The notes beneath the pieces were generated by a model. It searched no databases. It saw only the letters and a list, made by a program, of their open reading frames with translations, and was not told the origin of the DNA. Positions 9,064 to 18,141 of a DNA stretch of 64,000 nt are shown here, one piece after another. Numbering within the stretch: the stretch's first letter is position 1; each line of letters begins with the position of its first letter. The DNA is taken from NCBI RefSeq assembly GCF_012034175.1, contig NZ_JAATEJ010000003.1:124001-188000 (forward strand). Direction: 5' to 3'. This DNA is from Actinacidiphila epipremni (GTDB lineage: Bacteria; Actinomycetota; Actinomycetes; Streptomycetales; Streptomycetaceae). Position numbers and translations under genes: made by a program.

Positions 9064-9127
9064 AAGGCGCCTGCGTGGCTCCTGCGGCGGGTCGGGCTGG
9101 CTGGTCGGGCGGTCGGGCTGGTCGGGC

Positions 9128-9619
9128 TCAGGACGCCCGCAGCAGCGCGTCGTCGCGCCACTTGAGGACCTTGTCGAAGGACACGGCCGTCCCGAGCCCG
9201 GGGCGGTCGTGGAAGCGCACGTGGTCCACCAGCGCCTCGATGAGGAACAGGCCGCGCCCGTGCTCGGCGTACTGCCCGCGGTGGCTCAGCGGGCGCGCCG
9301 GGTGCAGGACCCAGTCCGGTTTGCGGTCGGATTCGGGTGCGTGGTCGAAGACGGTCGTGCGGTCGCGGGACGACGCGGGCTCGGAGTCGGCGACTTCGAT
9401 ACGGCAGCAGTCGCCGTCGATGTGGGCGGTGACGCAGTAGCCGTTTGCCGATCCGGCGTGCTCCACGGCGTTCGCGCACGCCTCGGACAGCGCCACGCAC
9501 AGGTCGAAGGAGATGTCGGGGTCGACCCCCGCGGTCTCCATCGTCCCCAGCAGCAGCTTCCGGGCGATCGGAACGCTCGCAGCCTCGCGCCGCAAATGGA
9601 GTGACCACCAGATGCTCAT
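9128..9619 (-). CDS. ATP-binding protein, anti-sigma regulatory factor-like (HATPase)
   Basis: 163 residues from the ATG at 9619, with AGGAGG 7 bases upstream. The GHKL fold is shown by the N-box ALSEACANAVEHA (residues ~43-55), RIEVADSEPA, and a GRGLFLIEALVDHV lid region. This is the RsbW/SpoIIAB-like family, abundant in Streptomyces, that senses partner proteins in stress and developmental sigma-factor switches. It is convergent with pepP. The PP2C-like gene 2 kb away is a plausible functional partner, but this is only proximity. Confidence 0.85.
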   Translation of the reverse strand: MSIWWSLHLRREAASVPIARKLLLGTMETAGVDPDISFDLCVALSEACANAVEHAGSANGYCVTAHIDGDCCRIEVADSEPASSRDRTTVFDHAPESDRKPDWVLHPARPLSHRGQYAEHGRGLFLIEALVDHVRFHDRPGLGTAVSFDKVLKWRDDALLRAS

Positions 9620-9810
9620 GCTCCAGCCTCCTGGCTGCGGCTCGACATACGGTTACGTATTGCCGCGAAGGCCGCGCCGTAAGCGCGGTGTTGACGCCAT
9701 GCCGCTCGTTCGGCGGATGTGTGCACCCGGCGTACGGGTGTAAAAGGCGGCCGGACACACCGCCGCGAGGCGGACACCCCGTGTTCTCTGCTGGGGCCCG
9801 TGGTGAGAAG

Positions 9811-10644
9811 ATGTCGGCCGTCATGGCTTCCCCCGCGACCGCTGTGCGCGCAGGCGCCGGCATGCGACTGCTGCGGGCCGCGGTGTTCGCCGCGGTCTGC
9901 GTCGTGCTGGCCGCGGCCGGTCACACGCTGGCCTCGGGCGCCCCGGTGCCGGTGTGGTCGCTGGCGCTGGGATGGGTGGGGGTCTTCGCGGTCGTGGTGC
10001 CGCTCGCCGGCCGGGAGCGGGCGATGCCGGGCATCGCGGTGAGCCTGGCCGCGGGCCAGCTGACGCTGCACGTGGTCTTCGGCGCCGGGCAGATGTGCGC
10101 CGCGCCGGGGTTGTACCGTCCGGGTGAAAACGACGGCGGGCTGCTGGCCCTGGCCGCCCGCCTGGTGTGCGGCACCCACGGCGGGCCGCTGACCGTGCAG
10201 TCGGCCCGGCAGATCGTCACCGCGGCGGGCCTCGACCCGGACACCGCGGCCACGATGCCGGGGATGACCGGCATGACGGGCGGCGGACGCCCGGCCGGCC
10301 CCGACGCGCACACGCTGATGGCGGCGCTGCCGCTGTGCTCGCTGCCGATGCTGCTCGGCCATCTGCTCGCCGCCGTGGTCGCGGGATGGGTGCTGCGCCG
10401 GGGCGAGGCCGCGGTCTGGCGCCTGGTCAGGCTGTCGGTCCGGGGCGCGGCGGAGCTCGCCGTGCTCAACCCGGCCGTCCTGCGCCGCGCCCGCGCGCTG
10501 CTCGCCGCCCTCGCGGGCGACGCGCCGGGCCCGCTGCGGCCGGGCCTGTGGCGTGCCGGCGAACCACCGGGCGCCGCCTGGCGCACGGTGCTGCTGCGAC
10601 ATTCGCTGGCCCGGCGCGGCCCACCGGTGGCCCTGGCGGCCTGA
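9811..10644 (+). CDS. Multi-pass membrane protein preceding the copper cluster
   Basis: 277 residues from the ATG at 9811; ATG 9823 is equally possible. At least five hydrophobic segments are visible: LLRAAVFAAVCVVLAAAG, VWSLALGWVGVFAVVVPLAG, GIAVSLAAGQLTLHVVFGAG, LPLCSLPMLLGHLLAAVVAG and a weaker C-terminal one. A Met/Gly-rich loop (TMPGMTGMTGGG) and nearby His/Met residues resemble copper-binding loops of periplasmic copper proteins. Proteins of this type commonly sit immediately before YcnI and Sco in Streptomyces. A role in copper handling is inferred from position and Met content. Confidence 0.7.
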   Translation: MSAVMASPATAVRAGAGMRLLRAAVFAAVCVVLAAAGHTLASGAPVPVWSLALGWVGVFAVVVPLAGRERAMPGIAVSLAAGQLTLHVVFGAGQMCAAPGLYRPGENDGGLLALAARLVCGTHGGPLTVQSARQIVTAAGLDPDTAATMPGMTGMTGGGRPAGPDAHTLMAALPLCSLPMLLGHLLAAVVAGWVLRRGEAAVWRLVRLSVRGAAELAVLNPAVLRRARALLAALAGDAPGPLRPGLWRAGEPPGAAWRTVLLRHSLARRGPPVALAA

Positions 10645-10983
10645 CGCGGCGTCCGCGCCTCCCGTATCGCCTCGTGTTCCGTTTTCTCCCGTATGCGCCT
10701 ATTGCGCGCGCTATGGGCGTACGGTCGCGGCGTGGGTGGATGGGCGGCGGCGCGCGGGACCGCCCGGCCGCATAACGCCACGGGAACGCCACCGGTGGCG
10801 CGTGACCCGTACGCCCGGAAATCCGTCGCCCATTGCCACGGCGGACCGGCCGCGTACGCCCGTCGCACGCCGCGCAGAGCCTTCGGCTCGGCACATTGCC
10901 CCGGCGTCACCCCGTGCGCAGATGGCGCGGCCTGTTCCCCGTCCACCGTCAGCAGCACCCTTCACCGTGGAGAAACCCCTGCC
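10645..10983. other. 339-bp intergenic stretch before the copper operon
   Basis: It holds the promoter side of the YcnI-Sco-PCuAC-CopCD-DyP run. Words GCCTATTGC (10693), CCCATTGCC (10830) and CACATTGCC (10896) recur here as in other gaps. Open frames across it lack coding character. I could not identify a CsoR-type operator by eye. Confidence 0.4.
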
Positions 10984-11763
10984 ATGAGCAGTTCCCGCAT
11001 GTCCCGCATCTCCGGCCGTGCCGCGGCCGTCGCGGCCACCGCCGGCGCCTTCGTCGTCCTGGCCGCCATGCCGGCCTTCGCCCATGTCACCGTGCAGCCC
11101 ACTTCCGCCGCCAAGGGCGGCTACACCACGGTCGCCTTCAAGGTGCCCAACGAGCAGGACAACGCGTCCACGATCAAGCTCGAAGTGAACCTGCCGACCG
11201 ACCACCCGATCGCGTCGGTGTCGATCCAGCCGGTGCCGGGCTGGACCGCGCAGGTGACCCAGTCGAAGCTCGCCACGCCGATCAAGACCGACGACGGCAC
11301 CATCGACCAGGCCGTCACCAAGATCACCTGGAGCGGCGGGAAGATCGCGCCGGGGCAGTTCCAGCAGTTCCCGGTGTCCTTCGGGCCGCTGCCCTCCGAC
11401 ACCGACTCGCTGGCCTTCAAGGCGCTGCAGACCTACGACAACGGCGACGTCGTCCGCTGGATCGAGATCCCGCAGGCCGGCCAGGCCGAGCCGCAGAACC
11501 CGGCGCCGACCCTGAAACTGACGGCAGCCGCCGACGACGGCGCCGCGTCCGCCGCCACCGGCACGCCCGCCCCGGCGCCCGCGGCCGACAGCGGCGCCGG
11601 CAAGGCGACACCGCAGGCAGCCGCCTCGGGCAGCGGCAGCGACGACACCGCCCGCGGCCTGGGCATCGCCGGCATCGTCGTCGGCGCTGCGGGCGTCGGC
11701 TTCGGCGTCTTCGCGGGCCGGCGCCGTACGCCCGCGCAGGACGGCTCGTCGGCCGCCGGCTGA
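10984..11763 (+). CDS. YcnI-like copper-associated membrane-anchored protein (DUF1775)
   Basis: 259 residues from the ATG at 10984. An N-terminal signal peptide ends in VLAAMPAFAH, placing the conserved His of the family at or near the mature N-terminus (AHVTVQPTSA). The YcnI domain covers ~36-180 with GWTAQV and ITWSGGKIAPGQFQQFPV. An Ala/Pro/Ser linker follows, then a C-terminal membrane helix (GLGIAGIVVGAAGVGFGVFAG) and RRR stop-transfer. YcnI proteins bind copper outside the membrane and are encoded with CopC/CopD and PCuAC proteins, as here. First gene of a likely five-gene operon. Confidence 0.9.
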   Translation: MSSSRMSRISGRAAAVAATAGAFVVLAAMPAFAHVTVQPTSAAKGGYTTVAFKVPNEQDNASTIKLEVNLPTDHPIASVSIQPVPGWTAQVTQSKLATPIKTDDGTIDQAVTKITWSGGKIAPGQFQQFPVSFGPLPSDTDSLAFKALQTYDNGDVVRWIEIPQAGQAEPQNPAPTLKLTAAADDGAASAATGTPAPAPAADSGAGKATPQAAASGSGSDDTARGLGIAGIVVGAAGVGFGVFAGRRRTPAQDGSSAAG

Positions 11764-11847
11764 CGGCACCGCCGGGCGGCCACGTCCCCGCACCGGGGCT
11801 CCGCAGCCGCCCGGCCCCTTCACCACCGCACTTTGAGGACCACTTCC

Positions 11848-12516
11848 ATGCGTACCACCGCCAAGACCGCCGCCGCCGTCCTCGCCGCCGCCTGCGCCCT
11901 CCTGCTCACCGGCTGCGGGGGCTCCTCCGGCGGCGGCGACACCGACTCCGACTCCGCCGCCGCAGCTGTGGTGAGCACCGCCGCGAACCAGCCCGGCACC
12001 GTGCTCGACACCCCCTTCGCCAAGCCGCAGCTGCATCTGACCGACAACCAGGGCAAGCCGTTCGACCTGGTCAAGCAGACGGCGGGTCATCCCACGCTGC
12101 TCTTCTTCGGCTACACCCATTGCCCCGACGTGTGCCCGACCACCATGAGCGACCTCGCCCTGGCCAAGTCCAAGCTGTCCGCGGCCGACCAGGCCAAGCT
12201 CAAGGTGGTGTTCGTCAGCACCGACCCCGAGCGCGACACCCCCGCGCGGCTGAGCCAGTGGCTGGGCGCGATGGACAAGAGCTTCATCGGCCTGACCGGC
12301 GACTTCGCCACCATCCAGACGGCGGCCCGCTCGGTGGGCGTCGGCATCTCCCCGCCGGTCAAGGAGAAGGACGGCAGCATCACCGTCACCCATGGCGCGG
12401 AGGTGCTGGCCTTCTCGCCCAAGGACGACAAGGCCCACGTGCTGTACATGTCGGGCACCACCGCCGACCAGTACAGCCACGACCTGCCGAAGATCATCAG
12501 CGGCGGAACGCCGTGA
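11848..12516 (+). CDS. sco: Sco1/SenC copper chaperone lipoprotein
   Basis: 222 residues from the ATG at 11848 with GAGGAC upstream. The lipobox LLLTGC (Cys near residue 27) predicts a lipoprotein. The thioredoxin-like Sco domain carries FFGYTHCPDVCPTT with the CxxxC pair at Cys92 and Cys96, and the copper-binding His in VTHGAEV (His182). Sco proteins deliver copper to the CuA centre of cytochrome c oxidase. In S. lividans Sco also passes copper within a chain including ECuC and the DyP peroxidase DtpA (recalled literature). The stop overlaps the next start as GTGA, indicating translational coupling. Confidence 0.95.
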   Translation: MRTTAKTAAAVLAAACALLLTGCGGSSGGGDTDSDSAAAAVVSTAANQPGTVLDTPFAKPQLHLTDNQGKPFDLVKQTAGHPTLLFFGYTHCPDVCPTTMSDLALAKSKLSAADQAKLKVVFVSTDPERDTPARLSQWLGAMDKSFIGLTGDFATIQTAARSVGVGISPPVKEKDGSITVTHGAEVLAFSPKDDKAHVLYMSGTTADQYSHDLPKIISGGTP

Positions 12517-12995
12517 GGCGGCGGCGGGCACTGCTCGGTGCCCTAGGCGGAGTCGTGGCCGTGGCCGCGGCGAGCGGCGCCGCGGCGGGACTGACCGGAC
12601 ACACGTCGGGCTCCTCCGGCCCGGCGAAGCTGGCGGTCAGCACCGGGTACATTCCCCAGCCGCTGCTGACGGACGAGGCCGCCGCCTATGTGACGGTGAC
12701 CAACACCGGCGGCACGGACGCGCAACTGACGTCGGTGAGCACCCCGCTCGCCGCGTCCGTCACCCTGCACACGACAACCGGCACCACGATGCGCCAGGTG
12801 GGCGCACTGACCGTGCCCGCGGGCGGAAAACTCGTCCTCGGGACCGGCGGCGACCACATGATGCTGGAGAACCTCACCCACAAGCCCTCGGTGGGCGAGC
12901 AGATCACCCTGCTACTCCACTTCACCCATGCGTCGCCCGCCACGGTCACGGTCACCGTGCCCGTGCGCCCGACGACGTACGACCCGAGGGGCTGA
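12513..12995 (+). CDS. PCuAC/ECuC-type extracytoplasmic copper chaperone
   Basis: 160 residues from the GTG at 12513, overlapping the sco stop by 4 bases. It begins VRRRRALLGALGG followed by an Ala-rich hydrophobic stretch, a signal peptide or anchor. The PCuAC domain shows the Cu(I) ligand pattern: LHTTTGTTM (His86 and a Met) and DHMML (His115-x-Met117). These proteins hold Cu(I) outside the membrane and hand it to Sco. A longer frame in the same phase runs upstream through sco but has no coding logic. Confidence 0.93.
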   Translation: MRRRRALLGALGGVVAVAAASGAAAGLTGHTSGSSGPAKLAVSTGYIPQPLLTDEAAAYVTVTNTGGTDAQLTSVSTPLAASVTLHTTTGTTMRQVGALTVPAGGKLVLGTGGDHMMLENLTHKPSVGEQITLLLHFTHASPATVTVTVPVRPTTYDPRG

Positions 12996-13002
12996 TCGAC
13001 GG

Positions 13003-15135
13003 ATGAACAGACGGTTGTACGTACCCCGGCGCGCCCTGGCCACGGCAGTGGCCACGTTCTGCGCGCTCGTCGCGGTGCTGCTGGGCAGCGCGACACCGGC
13101 GTCCGCGCACGCGGCGCTGCTGCACACCGATCCCGCGGACGGCGCCGTGGTGCAGACCGCGCCGCAGCAAGTGGTGCTGACCTTCTCCGAAGGCGTGCTG
13201 CTGTCGGCCGATTCACTGCGGGTCCTGGACCCGGCCGGCACCAACGTCGCCGTGGGCACGCCCGGGCACGCGGCCGGCAAGGACTCCGGGTCGACCGCGA
13301 CGGTCGCGCTGCGGCCGGGCCTGGGCAACGGCACGTACACCGTCGCGTGGAAGGCCGTCTCGCAGGACAGCCACCCCGTGGCGGGCGCCTTCACCTTCTC
13401 GGTGGGCGCGCCGTCGAAGACGACGGTGGACCTGTCGGCGCAGGCCGCGCTCGGCGGCGGGGCGGCGGGCACGCTCTACGGGGTGGCGCGCTACTTCGCC
13501 TACGGCGGCTTCGCGCTGCTGGTCGGCGGCAGCGTCTTCCTGTCGGTGTGCTGGCCGCGCGGCGCCCGGCTGCGCCCCATGCGGCGGCTGGCCGCCGGCG
13601 GCTGGGTCGCGCTCGTCGCGTCGACCATCGCGCTGATCATGCTGCGCGGCCCGTACGTCAACGGCAGCGGGCTCGGCGACGCCTTCGACCTGGACGTGAT
13701 CCGCACGCAGTTGGAGACCCGGCCGGGTGCCGCGCTGGTCTCCCGGCTGCTGCTGCTCGCGGCGGCGGCGGTCTTCCTCGCCGTGCTCTTCGGCAGCTTC
13801 ACCCAGCGGGAGGACCCCGAGGAGCGCGCCGACCTCGCGTGGGGCCTCGGCATCGGCGGCAGCGTCGTGGCGGTGGGCATCGCCGCGACGTGGGCGATGG
13901 CCGAGCACGCCTCGGTCGGCATCCAGCACCAGGTGGCGATGCCGGTCGACGTCGTCCACCTGCTGTCGATGGCGGTGTGGCTCGGCGGCCTGATCACGCT
14001 GCTGACCGCGCTGTTCCTGCCGTCCGCCGCGGGCACGCTGGAACGCGCCGCGGTCCGCCGCTTCTCCGCGATCGCGCTGACCGCGGTCACCGCGCTGGTC
14101 GGCACCGGCACGTACCAGGCGTGGCGGCAGATCGGCACCTGGCGGGCCTTCACCGACACCTCCTACGGGCGGCTGCTGCTGATCAAGATCGGCCTGGTGT
14201 GCTGCCTGGTGGGCGTCGCGTGGTTCTCCCGCCGCTGGACGCAGGCCCTCGGCGAGCCGGCCGCCGCGAGCGCGGGCACCTCGCGGGTGGGGCGGGTCGG
14301 CCGGCAGAAGGAGCGGCTGGCCGCTGCCCAGACGCCCCGTCAGGCCGTACGGGCGGCGGCCGGGGCACAGGAGCCCGGCGCGACCGTGGAAGGCGATCAG
14401 GAGGCCGCGCAGGGCGCCCGGCGGGACGAGGCGGACGCACCGGGCGGGGACTCCCCGGCCGGTACGGGCGCGGAGTCCGCCGGCGCCTCGGCCTCGGGGG
14501 CGGCCGGCCCGGACGGCTCCCCCGCGGCGGACCCGAAGCGGGCGGCGCAGCTGCGCAGGCAGCAGGCCGCGCGGACCGCGGCCCGCGAGCGGAAGACGCG
14601 CGACGCCGACCCGGCCCGGGTGTCGCTGCGCCGCTCGGTGCTGGCCGAGGCGGGGATCGCGGTGGTGCTGCTGACCGTCACCACGATCCTCAGCGGCAGC
14701 CAGCCCGGCCGCGCCGCGGAGGAGCAGAAGCAGTTCGCCAAGGCGCCGGCCGCCCCGGGCGCGAGCGCCCCGGCGACCGCCGCTCCGAAGGACGTGAACC
14801 TGCGCATCCCGTTCGACACCGGCGGCGCGGGCGGCAAGGGCACCGCGGGCCTGACCATGTCGCCGGCGCGGGCCGTCCTGCCCGCGGCGGTGCACCTGGA
14901 GCTGACCGACCCTGCGGGCAAGCCGGTCAATGCCGTCGAGGTGCGGCTCGCCTTCACCCTGCCGGCGCAGCACCTCGGGCCGCTGCAGGAGAAGGTCACC
15001 ACCTTCGGCGCCGGGCACTGGATTGCCGACAACGTCCAGCTGCCGCTGCCGGGCACCTGGCAGGTGTCGCTGACGATCCGCACCTCCGACATCGACGAGG
15101 TGACGGTGACGCAGAACGTGCAGATCGCGTCATGA
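13003..15135 (+). CDS. CopC-CopD fusion with C-terminal YtkA/FixH-like domain
   Basis: 710 residues from the ATG at 13003. A signal peptide ending ATPASAH exposes a mature N-terminal His, followed by a CopC domain (HAALLHTDPADG to AVSQDSHPVAGAFTF, ~36-135), then about eight membrane segments of CopD (~150-425). A long disordered insert rich in Ala/Gly/Glu (~425-550) and another membrane helix (AGIAVVLLTVTTILSGS) lead to an extracytoplasmic domain (~605-710; GAGHWIADNVQLPLPGTW) like those called YtkA/FixH. CopC binds copper and CopD is thought to import it. Found between PCuAC and DyP, it probably supplies or exports copper for those proteins. Confidence 0.92.
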   Translation: MNRRLYVPRRALATAVATFCALVAVLLGSATPASAHAALLHTDPADGAVVQTAPQQVVLTFSEGVLLSADSLRVLDPAGTNVAVGTPGHAAGKDSGSTATVALRPGLGNGTYTVAWKAVSQDSHPVAGAFTFSVGAPSKTTVDLSAQAALGGGAAGTLYGVARYFAYGGFALLVGGSVFLSVCWPRGARLRPMRRLAAGGWVALVASTIALIMLRGPYVNGSGLGDAFDLDVIRTQLETRPGAALVSRLLLLAAAAVFLAVLFGSFTQREDPEERADLAWGLGIGGSVVAVGIAATWAMAEHASVGIQHQVAMPVDVVHLLSMAVWLGGLITLLTALFLPSAAGTLERAAVRRFSAIALTAVTALVGTGTYQAWRQIGTWRAFTDTSYGRLLLIKIGLVCCLVGVAWFSRRWTQALGEPAAASAGTSRVGRVGRQKERLAAAQTPRQAVRAAAGAQEPGATVEGDQEAAQGARRDEADAPGGDSPAGTGAESAGASASGAAGPDGSPAADPKRAAQLRRQQAARTAARERKTRDADPARVSLRRSVLAEAGIAVVLLTVTTILSGSQPGRAAEEQKQFAKAPAAPGASAPATAAPKDVNLRIPFDTGGAGGKGTAGLTMSPARAVLPAAVHLELTDPAGKPVNAVEVRLAFTLPAQHLGPLQEKVTTFGAGHWIADNVQLPLPGTWQVSLTIRTSDIDEVTVTQNVQIAS

Positions 15136-15175
15136 GCCATGGCCGTACCGCAAGCACCATCGTGAGCGAGAACGT

Positions 15176-16657
15176 ATGAGCACGTCGGAAAAGGCCGGCT
15201 CCGGCGCCCCCGCACAGGGCGGCGCCGGAACCGGCGGCTCGGCACAAGGCAACCGCAAGGCACCGGCGGCGCGGTCCGCCGCAGGGCGCAAAGGCTCGGC
15301 AAGAGGCAAAGCCGCGACGGACGGCCCGGCAATGGGCCAAGCCACGGCGGAAGGCTCGGCAATAGGCGAAGCCGTGGCGCACGACTCGGCAATTGGCGAC
15401 CGGAAAGCCGCCCCGTCCGGCCCCGCGGGCGGTGTGAGCCGGCGGCGGCTGTTCGGCGTCGCGGGGGCCGCCGGGGCGGTGGGGCTCGTCGGCGGCGGTG
15501 CCGCGGGAGCGGCGGCGACAGCCGCCGGGCACCACGATCCGGTGGCGCTCACGACGGTCGGCTCCGCGCACATCCCCTTCGAGGGCGCACGGCAGGCCGG
15601 CATCGTGCAGCCGGCGCAGGCCCGCGGTCACCTCGTCGCCTTCGACCTGGCGCCGGGCGCCGACCGCAGGGCCGCGGCGGCGCTGCTGCGCCGCTGGTCG
15701 GACGCGGTGCGGTCGATGACCAGGGCGGACCGCCCGGCGGCGCCCGCCGCGTACGACGACCAGGTGGCGTACGACGCGGGTCCCGCCTCGCTCACCGTCA
15801 CCTTCGGCTTCGGCCGCAGCTTCTTCGGGCGCACCGGCCTCGGCTCGGCGCTGCCCGAGGCGCTGGCGCCGCTGCCGGACTTCCCCGGCGACCACCTCGA
15901 CCGTACGCGCAGCGACGGCGACCTGTGGGTGCAGATCGGCGCGGACGACGCGCTCGTGGCTTTTCACGCGCTGCGGGTGCTGCAGAAGGCGGCCCGGGAC
16001 ACCGCGGCGGTGCGCTGGCAGATGAACGGCTTCTCCCGGACGCCCGGCGCCACCGCGCACCCCATGACCGGCCGCAATCTGATGGGGCAGATCGACGGCA
16101 CCAACAACCCCAAGCCCACGGACCCGGATTTCGAGTCCCGGGTGTTCGTGCCGGCGCACGGCTCGCCGGCGTGGATGGCGGGCGGGTCGTACGCGGTGGT
16201 GCGGCGGATCAGGATGCTGCTCGACGACTGGGACCACCTGCCGGTCGCCCGGCAGGAGCAGGTGATCGGGCGGCGCAAGTCCGACGGGGCGCCGCTGTCG
16301 GGCGGCACCGAGACGACGCCGGTCGACCTGGCGAAATTCCGGCCGGACGGCTCGCTCGCCATCGCCGGGGACGCGCACATCCGCGTCGCCGCCCCCGCCT
16401 CCAACAGCGGCGCGGCCATGCTGCGGCGCTCGTTCTCGTACCACGACGGCATCGGTGCGGACGGGGTGCCGGACGCCGGGCTGCTGTTCGTGGCGTGGCA
16501 GGCGGACCCGATGCGCGGCTTCGTGCCCGTGCAGCGCAAGCTGGACGGCGCGGACGGCCTGTCCCGCTTCCTGCGGCACGAGGCGAGCGGCCTGTTCGCG
16601 GTGCCGGGGGGCGCGGGGCCCGGGGAGTACGTGGGGCAGCGGCTGCTGGAGGGCTGA
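15176..16657 (+). CDS. Dye-decolourising (DyP) heme peroxidase with Tat signal, DtpA/EfeB type
   Basis: 493 residues from the ATG at 15176. A long repetitive Ala/Gly leader of about 87 residues precedes the twin-arginine motif VSRRRLF at ~87-93 and a hydrophobic h-region. A GTG at 15434 would start exactly at that motif, giving a conventional Tat signal. The mature protein has the DyP signature MGQIDGTNNP and RRSFSYHDG, both parts of the heme pocket. Tat export implies folding and heme loading in the cytoplasm. In S. lividans the equivalent DtpA is needed for maturation of the copper oxidase GlxA (recalled); the Sco/PCuAC neighbours fit that. Confidence 0.93.
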   Translation: MSTSEKAGSGAPAQGGAGTGGSAQGNRKAPAARSAAGRKGSARGKAATDGPAMGQATAEGSAIGEAVAHDSAIGDRKAAPSGPAGGVSRRRLFGVAGAAGAVGLVGGGAAGAAATAAGHHDPVALTTVGSAHIPFEGARQAGIVQPAQARGHLVAFDLAPGADRRAAAALLRRWSDAVRSMTRADRPAAPAAYDDQVAYDAGPASLTVTFGFGRSFFGRTGLGSALPEALAPLPDFPGDHLDRTRSDGDLWVQIGADDALVAFHALRVLQKAARDTAAVRWQMNGFSRTPGATAHPMTGRNLMGQIDGTNNPKPTDPDFESRVFVPAHGSPAWMAGGSYAVVRRIRMLLDDWDHLPVARQEQVIGRRKSDGAPLSGGTETTPVDLAKFRPDGSLAIAGDAHIRVAAPASNSGAAMLRRSFSYHDGIGADGVPDAGLLFVAWQADPMRGFVPVQRKLDGADGLSRFLRHEASGLFAVPGGAGPGEYVGQRLLEG

Positions 16658-16743
16658 CGTGGGCGGGGCGGCCGTCGCCCGCAGCCGGTGCGCGCGACCG
16701 TGACCCGTACGGAGCAGGGCGCGCGGGCGGCTAGGCTGCTTGC

Positions 16744-17673
16744 ATGTTGTCAGCGAGCCGCTACACGTATCTGGGCCCCGAGGGCACGTTCACGGAGGCC
16801 GCGCTGCGGTCGCTGCCCGAGGCGGCGACGCGGGAGCTCGTGCCGATGGTGTCCGTGCCGGCGGCGCTGGACGCGGTGCGCTCCGGCAGCGCGGGCGGCG
16901 CGCTGGTGCCGATCGAGAACTCGGTGGAGGGCGGTATCACCGCCACCCTGGACGAGCTGGCGTTCGGCGAGCCGCTGATGATCTACCGCGAGGTGCTGCT
17001 GCCGATCGCCTTCGCGCTGCTGGTGCGGCCGGGCACGGAGCTGGCGTCGGTGAAGACGGTCACCGGGCACCCGGCGGCGCAGATCCAGGTGCGGCAGTGG
17101 CTGTCGGAGCATCTGCCCGACGCGGTGTGGGAGTCGGCGGCGTCCAACGCGGACGGTGCGCGGCTGGTGCAGGAAGGCCGTTTCGACGGGGCTTTCGCGG
17201 GGGAATTCGCCGCGCCGACGTACGGTCTGGAGCCGCTGGCCACTGAGATCCACGACGCGGCGAACGCGACGACGCGCTTCGTGCTGGTCGGCCGCCCGGC
17301 ACGGCTCGCGGCGCCGACCGGCGCGGACAAGACGTCGGCGGTCTTCTGGCTGCGCGACGACCACCCCGGTGCGCTGCTGGAGCTGCTGCAGGAATTCGCG
17401 ATCCGCGGAGTGAACCTGATGCGGATCGAGTCCCGGCCGACGGGGGAGGGCCTGGGCAAGTACTGCTTCTCCGTGGACGCCGAGGGGCACCTGACCGACC
17501 GGCGGGTGGGCGAGGCGCTGATGGGCCTGCGGCGGCGCTGCCTGGGCGTGCGCTTCCTCGGGTCGTACCCGCGTGCCGACGAGGTGGCGGGGACGGTCGT
17601 GCGGGGAACGGGCGACGCGGAGTTCACCGAGGCCGCGGACTGGCTGAACCGGGCGCTCGACGGCCGCGGCTGA
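16744..17673 (+). CDS. pheA: Prephenate dehydratase
   Basis: 309 residues from the ATG at 16744. It converts prephenate to phenylpyruvate in phenylalanine synthesis. The N-terminal catalytic domain shows YLGPEGTFTEAAL, VPIENSVEGG and the conserved NATTRFVLVG (TRF motif). A C-terminal ACT domain (~200-280) contains HPGALLELLQEFAIRGVNL and the ESRP phenylalanine-binding motif, so feedback inhibition is expected. A -10-like TAGGCT lies 6 bases before the ATG with no ribosome binding site, suggesting a leaderless transcript. Confidence 0.96.
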   Translation: MLSASRYTYLGPEGTFTEAALRSLPEAATRELVPMVSVPAALDAVRSGSAGGALVPIENSVEGGITATLDELAFGEPLMIYREVLLPIAFALLVRPGTELASVKTVTGHPAAQIQVRQWLSEHLPDAVWESAASNADGARLVQEGRFDGAFAGEFAAPTYGLEPLATEIHDAANATTRFVLVGRPARLAAPTGADKTSAVFWLRDDHPGALLELLQEFAIRGVNLMRIESRPTGEGLGKYCFSVDAEGHLTDRRVGEALMGLRRRCLGVRFLGSYPRADEVAGTVVRGTGDAEFTEAADWLNRALDGRG

Positions 17674-17708
17674 ACTGCTCTGCTGGGTTCTGCACAGCTA
17701 CCGATGAG

Positions 17709-18141
17709 TTATCCACAGGGGTGGTCACCCGCCTGTGGGTAACGTGGGGACAAGTCGACAGGAGCTGTGGAGAGAGCCCGACCTAGTCGACAAATCGGTA
17801 CACAGCCGCCCGCACCCCTCAGAGTGACGCAGGACACTCCGCGTCATCCCAATTCCTCCGGCCCACTCGTCCGAGGGAGTATTTCTCACCCGAAAGTGAG
17901 TGTGGAGCGAGTTTGAACGGGGAATCCATAGCCGAACATCCGGCGCCCGAAATGATCTCGGTCCTCTTCCACAGATCTTCCCCACACCCTGTGGACAAGT
18001 GGTGGAGATCTTCCCCGCCCCTGTGGATAACCAGCCCCCGACGCCGATGATCAACTCCACTTCTCCACAAGCCGGATGCCCCTGCGGAGGGACGCCCGCA
18101 ATAGGGTTGACGACCCATTTTTTCGCCCCCTCTGTGGATTT
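17709..18141. promoter_or_regulatory. Cluster of DnaA boxes in the pheA-serS intergenic region
   Basis: The 555-bp gap 17674-18228 has no gene but many DnaA-box-like nonamers on both strands. Consensus or near-consensus sites are TTATCCACA (17709-17717), TTACCCACA on minus (17734-17742), TTGTCCCCA on minus (17745-17753), TTGTCCACA on minus (17990-17998) and TTATCCACA on minus (18022-18030). Weaker variants are CTCTCCACA on minus (17766-17774), TTCTCCACA (18061-18069) and AAATCCACA on minus (18133-18141). With no dnaA or dnaN here it is not oriC. A DnaA-titrating cluster is the likely role; a high-affinity cluster called D78 is known at some distance from oriC in S. coelicolor (recalled). Confidence 0.8.
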
